Positions 26,301 through 35,300 of a DNA stretch of 60,000 nucleotides are shown here, piece after piece (position 1 is the first letter of the stretch; every line of letters starts with the position of its first letter). The notes under the pieces were generated by a model that ran no database searches, was not told the origin of the DNA, and was given only the letters and a program-made list of their open reading frames with translations. This DNA comes from Owenia fusiformis (lineage: Eukaryota > Annelida > Polychaeta > Sabellida > Oweniidae): positions 26,336,822 through 26,396,821 of the forward strand of contig CAIIXF020000008.1 of assembly GCA_903813345.2 (NCBI GenBank), in the 5' to 3' direction. The translations under genes and the position numbers were made by a program.

Positions 26301-29300
26301 CTGATAGCATAAGAAATGTTTACAATAAAACAGATCCATAACTTATCAAAGCCCATTTTTTATACATTAACCTTTGTTTTTCATTCCAGTGATTCAAGAA
26401 TTTCGAGATAGCATGAATTCAAACTTGGATCAATGGTATGTAGCAATTTATGAATGAATACATGAGGTTTTTCAAACATATTTTGTATTGTGCATTAATG
26501 CCTGTTATATTAAGTATTTTGTCCCAACACTATAAATTACAAATTCTGCATTTTTTTATATGCAAACTTAGTGATTAATGCACAGGTACAGTGTAATTTA
26601 TGTACAATTAGATATATATATACATGGTGGGCCAAAAAAACGCCACTTTTTTTCAAGACACTACAACTTTTTTATTTTCCAACCTATATACCCCAAATTT
26701 TGCAGTTATATAGTGCCAAGGGTTCTTAGTAATAATATAATGTAACAACTCCTTCAACTTGGATTATATATGATCTAAAAAGGGAGTTCAATTGGTCCGC
26801 CACCCTAATTGAAGATATATTTTAGTTTTAGTCGCCTTGCTGATATTGCAGTATCAATGAAATGTTAGTTAAGTTTTTTTTTCAACCTGTCTTAAATGAA
26901 ATGAATTCATCCATGCATGAAAATCGTTCAGAGAAAAATGCATTTCAAAATTTTATTTCTCATAGAAACCAATGGTACAATGATATCTAAAACATAATAA
27001 ATTCATCCTTTTAACCTAGTTAGACAGTCAACTTTGGTTTATTTTTGAAGTTCAGCATATTTAGACCAACTGAGTGAGTCATGATGACATCACTTAGGTT
27101 GCAAATTATTTTTGATAAGCTAAAACATTAAAGTGGCACATTAGATATGGCATTTTATTATTGAAATATTGAATTTTTTTTTTGAACTGTATGGTGAAAT
27201 ATTTGAGTAATGAAAAACTAGCAATTTATTTTATCTCTAAAATAACTTTTAAAGATAAGGTTATAACAAATAGTAAATGAATGATAAAAACATATTTTCA
27301 AACTTTACACGGGACACTGGTATTTTATGATTAAGATATTTTGTCATGCTCTACCTCTTTATAAATTCATTGATACATTTTCAACACTCACAGGTTGGGA
27401 TATGTTTTCCATTTCAGTTGTTTCTTGCATTTTATTCAAATTTTGAATGCTACTTGCAGACACCATTGTTGTTTTTGTGTTAGAAGTACCATTATTGAGG
27501 CCTCTTTTAGAGCTGAGTGAAATCCATACCTTTTTTGTTAAAACGAATGCCACAAAGATATATACCCCTTGACTCGAGTTAAGTACAATGAAAATGTACC
27601 AGAATGCAACATTATAAGGAGCTATGAAGGCAAAGATCCACGTGAACCCCATGAGACAAAACAACTTAGTGTAAATCCCTAGAGGATATTCCTGCTTAGA
27701 GTTAGTTGTTTGTGCCCTTTTGGACATGGATTTCCAAAGTGTGATTGCAGTGGGAATGAAAAGCCCAACATTTATGATGATGGTTAGGGCAATTGGCAAT
27801 GTGAAAAATATGATCAAGGCATACCTTTGTGTGATCCAGCAGAGTCCTTCTGCACCATACATTGGTTTGTATAAGGGGTCAATGTCTGAAAAGTCAAGTC
27901 CAAGTGCAATAGCCACTAATATAATGGGAACCCCCCAGCCAAAGATTGAATACATGATGAATACATCAACACCTCTCTCTGAAGATCTAGAAAAACTAGA
28001 TGGTCCAAAGAGCATATACATGTCCCTTGCAATGATGACTGTCCAGGAGAAAGCTGCAAGGTAACTCCAGTGAATCAATACACCTAGGGCACTACAAAGA
28101 GCCTTTATGTGGGTGCAGTTTGGCCCAATCAAAAAGAAGACTCCTGCAAAGAATAATGCCAACACAAGGGAGAATTGTAACTTTCCTGGGAAATTTTGAT
28201 ACAGAGGTACCATTGGTTGCAATAAAAGTCTTATTGCAAGACAAACTAAAGAGAGAGCTGAACATATAATTGTCAGGAGACCCATTGTGTTGTCAAATTT
28301 CCAAACCCCAACCTGTTTCTCTTCAAATGCACTTTCATTAACGCAAACATAAACAGTATTTCCCAACAACATAAATTCATCTGGTGATATCAAAGTCTCG
28401 GACTGAATAATAAAAACACTCCCATTGGTCAACAATTCAAAAGATTGAGGATCAAGGGGTTTCCCTGGGCAGACTGTTCTATTCATAATTTCTGATGGGG
28501 TCAGATCAGTTGAATTCAGTGTGTTAGTTGAATTTGATGTGTTGTTTGAATAATTGTCGTTTAAGTCTTCCCCATAATGGTTTATTCTACCATAGTTCCA
28601 ACACGATTCTCTTTGAAACATTTTGAAACACATTGTCAAAAGATATAGATTCAACTCAGGGTTCCTAGGATAGTGTTTTACATGGTTGACAAAGACATTG
28701 AATAGATTGGCATGAATTTCTGCTTTACTAAGCATGTTGTTAGCCTTCAGTTTGTATTTGCCAACACATTTAAAATGAACCATTTGATTTGCATCATTCC
28801 ATTTAATGACATCAATTGTTGGAAAACTTATTTGAATTTTATCCACAATGAATTCCTTATCAAGCATATCAGACAAGAAGGCTACAATGTCGCTTTTTGG
28901 ATCCTTTGAAAATGGAAATTGCCTTAGATGTGAATCAAGATACCATTTTAAACCTGGTGAATACCACTTGCCAGACACTTCCATGGGTAACAGTTGATAT
29001 CTGAAAACACATTGGCCATTGATGTAGTCATACCCATCAGGACAATATGACATACATTCTGATGACTCTGGTGTGTTCATTTTACACCCAAAGACTTTTG
29101 AGGAATCTTTGAAATCAAAACCAACATTGCTACCCCCTGTTGGATCAAAGTCAACCAAGATACCAAATGAGAACTTTCCTAATGTTGGCCCTCCTCCATC
29201 CCCTGGTAGAAAGAACACGCTGCAATGTATATCTCTTAAACTAGGTAGGGAACCAAGTCTACATATCACGCAATGAATATTCTTGAACCCTGTCAAACCC

Positions 29301-32300
29301 CAGAAAGATACACTGATTGGCATTTGAAATCCATTTTCACAAAGATGAACATGTTTCTCAGAACAGCCCAGCCAGTTTCCATGACAACTGGGAGGTTGGA
29401 TTGCCATCTGTTGAGAGATCATAAGACACCTGTGTCCAATATGAGACATGTAGGTAAGTTGACAGTCTCCTTTGGTTACATATCTTACTAGAGTTTGTGG
29501 GGAATCTATGGAGCCTTCCCATACATCTTTACATGTAACATTAAGACCCCATGGAATAATGTCAGTGAGGTTGTTGCATTGTGCACAGTAGTAATTTTTA
29601 TAGCTTAAACCTGTTGCTTTGGATGCTACAGGTACTATCTGAGTAAATTCAGTTATTGGTCCCTCACATTTGAACTTTATTGCAGGGTTAGGATACCCTT
29701 TAGGACACTTTTTCACTATCCAATAAGATTCTGTATGACGTGCTTCCAATAAGTGTGTACACTCTGGTCCAACAAAAGATTCTGAAGCCTCAATTGTTTC
29801 TCTCATTTGTTCACCTGTTTTGTAAGCTTCCCAGCAAAATGTTTGAAAGTCAACACAACAGTCCTTTGATATTAGACACAATCGATGGCAGGAACAATAC
29901 GGACCATTTCTAACATTGATGTTAGGATCATCACAGCGTCCATCACATGTGTAAGCATGGTATTTTCTTGTAAATGTCTTGTTATTACATTGTGGTTCCT
30001 CTGGTTGGTATGATTCGGAGACACATTTGGGCCCATTCTGGTGTGTTGTCTTCTTAGTTGTCATTGGAGCCTCACTGTTTTCATCCCTACTCAGTCCACT
30101 TGTGACAATAGGCTGGTATGTCGTCTCTTTGGTTGGCATTGGAGCCTCACTGTTTTCATCCCTACTTAGTCCACTTGTGACATCAGGCTGGTATGTCGTC
30201 TCTTTGGTTGGCATTGGAGCCTCACTGTTTTCATCCCTACTTAGTCCACTTGTGACATCAGGCTGGTATGTCGTCTCTTTGGTTGGCATTGGAGCCTCAC
30301 TGTTTTCATCCCTACTCAGTCCACTTGTGACATCAGGCTGGTATGTCGTCTCTTTGGTTGGCATTGGAGCCTCACTGTTTTCATCCCTACTCAGTCCACT
30401 TGTGACATCAGGCTGGTATGTCGTCTCTTTGGTTGGCATTGGAGCCTCACTGTTTTCATCCCTACTTAGTCCACTTGTGACATCAGGCTGGTATGTCGTC
30501 TCTTTGGTTGGCATTGGAGCCTCACTGTTTTCATCCCTACTTAGTCCACTTGTGACATCAGGCTGGTATGTCGTCTCTTTGGTTGGCATTGGAGCCTCAC
30601 TGTTTTCATCCCTACTTAGTCCACTTGTGACAATAGGCTGGTATGTCGTCTCTTTGGTTGGCATTGGAGTCTCACTGTTTTCATCCCTACTTAGTCCACT
30701 TGTGACAATAGGCTGGTATGTCGTCTCTTTGGTTGGCATTGGACCCTCTCTGTTTTCATTCTTACTTGGTCCATAAGTGACATAAGGCTCATATGTATAA
30801 ACTGGGCCATAATCAGTTTCATTGACAGACTCATTAAAGTGTTCATGTGTATGTTCACTGAAAGGGTCTAATTCCTGTCCATAGGTCATGTTTAAAATGA
30901 TTGGCAGTGCACATATCACTATCAAACCACTGATAGTAGTTGGCATGTCTCTCTTAGTCCTATTATTAAATCCCATCACGAAATCTTGATTTTTTGTTTA
31001 GTATTTGTCAAATTTTTCAATTATCTTACATGCTGGTTTGTTTGCTTCATCTTCCATGTTATAGATAGATTTTGCTATGTGCAGACTTTTATTGCAGACT
31101 ACTGAAAAATATAAATGATCTATTATCTGTCTAATCATCATCTAATTCATTAGGGACAATTTAAACATTTTCTATGTGTTCCAGAATCTGAGTATAATTT
31201 TATCATTCCAAAGTCAAATGTTCCGAGCTGAATTGTTCCAGAAATTATTCATCTGATTTGGACATTTATGATGTCTCACTTTTCCGATCTTCCTTTTCTA
31301 TTGAAATTCCTTTCAATAATGTTAAAGTTAATTTCCTGATGATGTTATTAACTTCAGGTCTAACTGAAATTACATTTGTTTTATTTATAATGCGACTATT
31401 GCAAACAAGACAAATCAAACTCTGATAGAACATATATACAGGGTGACCCGAAAAAACTGGACAAAGATTTGACAATTTCTATAAAATGAAGGCAATCCAC
31501 TTTAGTTACAATGTACAAAATGGATGACAATATAATTATAACTTCAAAATTGTTACCTCAATTGTTCATCTTGCCTCAGACTATCTAAAAATGGAAAACA
31601 AATTAAATATTAAGCTTGATTACATATTGAATTAGATGTTGTATTATCATCCATAGATTCCAGTTTCTGTCCTGAAGAATCTTGCATAGATATGTTAAAA
31701 TATTTATTGCAGTTTTTGGTAGGTACATGTATGTTTTTGGTCACCCTGTACATGAAAATTAGTATTGTATTTTTTCAGAATAATACATAATTCTTGATAA
31801 ATGGGTATCTGACGTTGTAATGTTATGGACTTTAATTCCCTTAGTCAGTGGTAATATAAATTTCAGGTAGTAATTTTTGTAATGGTAAATAAATTGATCG
31901 ACTCATTTCATTGTCATTTAGGAATTGTTTTTCCAGTAATTACAAAGATGCAATAGTTGGATGTAATAGTTGAGGAATCTGGATATAAACCTTATTTCAG
32001 TATGTTTTTCTTCATTATATAACCTAATATCGTGACTTGGTTTTTGTCTACACCAAAAAGTGATGACATAAGCCAAATTCGTTTTGGAGTTTTGGCTTCT
32101 TCAACCAATTGTTACACTTTTGTAGACCTTTGCAATAACCATGGCTTTCAAGAGATTATTGAAAGCCCATGCAATAACTTACCAGGTTTTGTTAGATTGA
32201 ATTATTGTGTATGTTATGCCAGCAAATAGACCAAAACTAAATCATTTCTTTTATATCAATGTTATTAACTTTATTTTCCAGGTACAGAATTCATCATCTT

Positions 32301-35300
32301 CAGTATCTTACCTTTTCTCAAAAGAGAATGAATGTTAATATCCACGTTAAATATTTTCACTTCTACAAGTAACTTTTCTCTCATTAAAGCACATCAAATG
32401 AAAATGAAGTGCGAACATGAAAAAATCTCAATTTTGAGATCTAAAATCTGTTTTTCAATTCAATCCAGGAAATAATCTTAAAAACACTAAACAGGTTTAA
32501 CGTTGTTGTATCCATTATGATGTATATAATATAGAATAATGTACAGAAGTGTATACTGTGAAGTGGAATAAAATAATTAAAAAAATTTAAAAGAATTATA
32601 ATGTAAAATTAAAGTGATAATAAAATCACAATGCTATGTAGTAACTGAAGTACAATAATTTCTTATCTTTTCAACATCAACCGACTCATATTTTTCCATT
32701 GGTTTCTTATTTAGTTTTCAATATAATTAAACTTTATTTACTTCAATGTATTCATTTTTCTGTAAAGAGAATAAAATAACATTTTAATATCCCAAATAAG
32801 ATTATTGCCATTGCTCACCAACAATAATAAGATGACCTTTTCTTTGTTTTGTCTTTTTGATACGTCTCAACTTACCTTGCAAATTACATACTCTATCATC
32901 ATAAACATCAATTAATTTCTGTGTTAATGAAGTTATGCTTGACTTGCAGCGTAATCAAATTTAATATATAAATTTTATAAAAGTATATCCATATACTCCA
33001 TGGAGAAATCCTCTACTAAAACAGTCTTTTTATGAAGCCATCACTGCTACTAATAATGACACAAATAAGATTGTTTCTATAAATGGATTAAAACAATCAC
33101 TTGAATTAAATAGGCTTGTCTTATTAAAAGGACTCTCTCTAAATGAGCCTTTGATGATAATGGTATGAAATGGTCACCATAGTAATCCTCATCCGATGAT
33201 GGTCACAACTTTGCAACTAAAATCCATTAGGAATCCCTCAGGAAGAATAGATAATTATTGAAATTTTTTTCATTCATTACTGTTTAACAGCTTTTAAATA
33301 GACAGACTCTGGTTCCGATAAATATTAATAAATGCTTGTAATTCTGTTTTTCTCATTTTGTTCCAAATATGAACAAATATTTTAATGGATAATGGCCAAA
33401 AAGATTCTATTATTAAGAGCAGAAATTGTTATTGCAAGTCCTCATCAATAATGCATGGTTAAATCATTTACAATGGCTTTATGAAGACTAATAACATGGG
33501 ATTGCCCAAACAGGATTTAATCTGTATGAAAAAAATCTCTTTGATCATTTTGCTTTTTATTTTCCCTTCATTGAGGTGAGTGCCAACACGTCACCAAGCT
33601 AGTTTTCTGATTTTAAATCCATTTCTTTCACAATTTAGGGGTAAATATATAAAAATAGAAGAATGACACGGCTCATAACAGTTCTCTTGATTACATAACT
33701 GTTGTTACTATTCATTCTGAGTTTTAATATTAAGTCAAAACATACACAATCAATTGTTGAATGTCTGTAACGTTTTGATCACATTAGGTGAGGATCATTG
33801 CCATTTACTCTAGTTATCTAGTTTGATAATAAAATATTGGTTCTCGAATGGTGGGGGAAAAGGGGTATTAGACATTGTTTCTTTTCACGTTAGATCATGG
33901 TTTTGGGCTATATGGGGTTTGTTTTTCTTAACTGGGATGCACTTAGAGTTTGATTTTTCTTGCTAAGTTCCATTACAACTTTTAGTCCTTTCCCTTTGGA
34001 ACCAGTGCTTATATATTTGAAGTCTTCATGGCACACAAGGTTGTTTCATTCCTAGACCATTTAGCATGAGGAATACGATTACTAGTACTGTAAAGTGGTT
34101 AAATATGATGGCTGTTTTAATTTGGCTGATTCTGTGAATTGATAAAAAACGCAAATTAAGTCTATGTCAATTTTTGGGAAAAATCTTCGTACTTGCTAGA
34201 TGTAGCTCTCGAATATCCGCATTTTACTGGTGGGTCAATCCTCCAAATAAAATAGCCCCAAATTAAAGCAATTTACATTATATTTGGAAACTGTGGCATT
34301 CTTAATATTCCGTATATTGTTTCAAGGAATTTCATTTACTGTTTTAAGTTCTGCTTTCAGGAATCCTGATACATCTCTACTAGAGAATCTTCAAACACTT
34401 CTAGGGAGAAAGTTTCCGTCACCAAGTAACTCTAAAAAGGAGGTATGGGGAAAAACAGTTGATATACATTATAGCATCTTAATAAGCATATAGAAAGACT
34501 TCTGCATTTGTCTATCAGGGATTTTTGAGTTCAGTTTTCTTCACTACGGTATGCCCTGCATCTGATGGCTATATTAAACACTAAGAAGGCTATAGGTATG
34601 ATGTGACATCTATTCAAACATTTACTAGTAAATAACCAATAGCTATTATGATATTGCAAAATTCAAAATTTTCTTTAGTCTAGCCTACCATTTTTTTGAG
34701 TAAGCCAAAACCATAAATGCATTTATATACTTACATTTTAAATGTAACAAAATTTAAAGATTGGCTGTAACACATTACATTTCTGCAAAAATTATTCTCA
34801 AAATAGTGAGTTCTCCTTCTGAGTATCAAATATAAATGTAATCAAGTATGATTTTATTATGAACACATTAGTAGCATCCTTTATATGGCTGAATTATGTC
34901 TTCTTCTTCAGGACTTCAGTACAGAGTGTGGTATATGTTACGCATATAGACTAGAGACCCAAATTCCTGACCAAGTTTGTGATGACAACAGATGCAAGCA
35001 ACCATTCCATCAGACATGTCTCTTTGAGGTGAGTACAATACTCAGAGTCTCCAGTCCATTCCTTCAACTCCATGCTAATAAATTGGGACTTAGACTTTAT
35101 TGTATTCATTCACTGAGAACACACTGCAATAATTGACCAAAGTATTTTTTGGTCAACCAAACACCTGATATCTGATAACTTATCTACAATACAATACAAT
35201 ACAACACAATATTAATACAATGCAATACGGTACAATACAATACAACACAATATCAATACAATGCAATACAATACAATATCAATACAATGCAATACAATAC

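Noticed and set aside
29979-30776. A 265-codon plus-strand ORF opposite the GPCR repeats
   Set aside because: Shadow of the in-frame 75-bp coding repeat; kept only as a low-interest note.
27359-30979. Adhesion GPCR with a GPS autoproteolysis site
   Set aside because: No Trp/Cys-rich GPS with an HLT/S-type cleavage site is visible before TM1; methuselah-like fits better.
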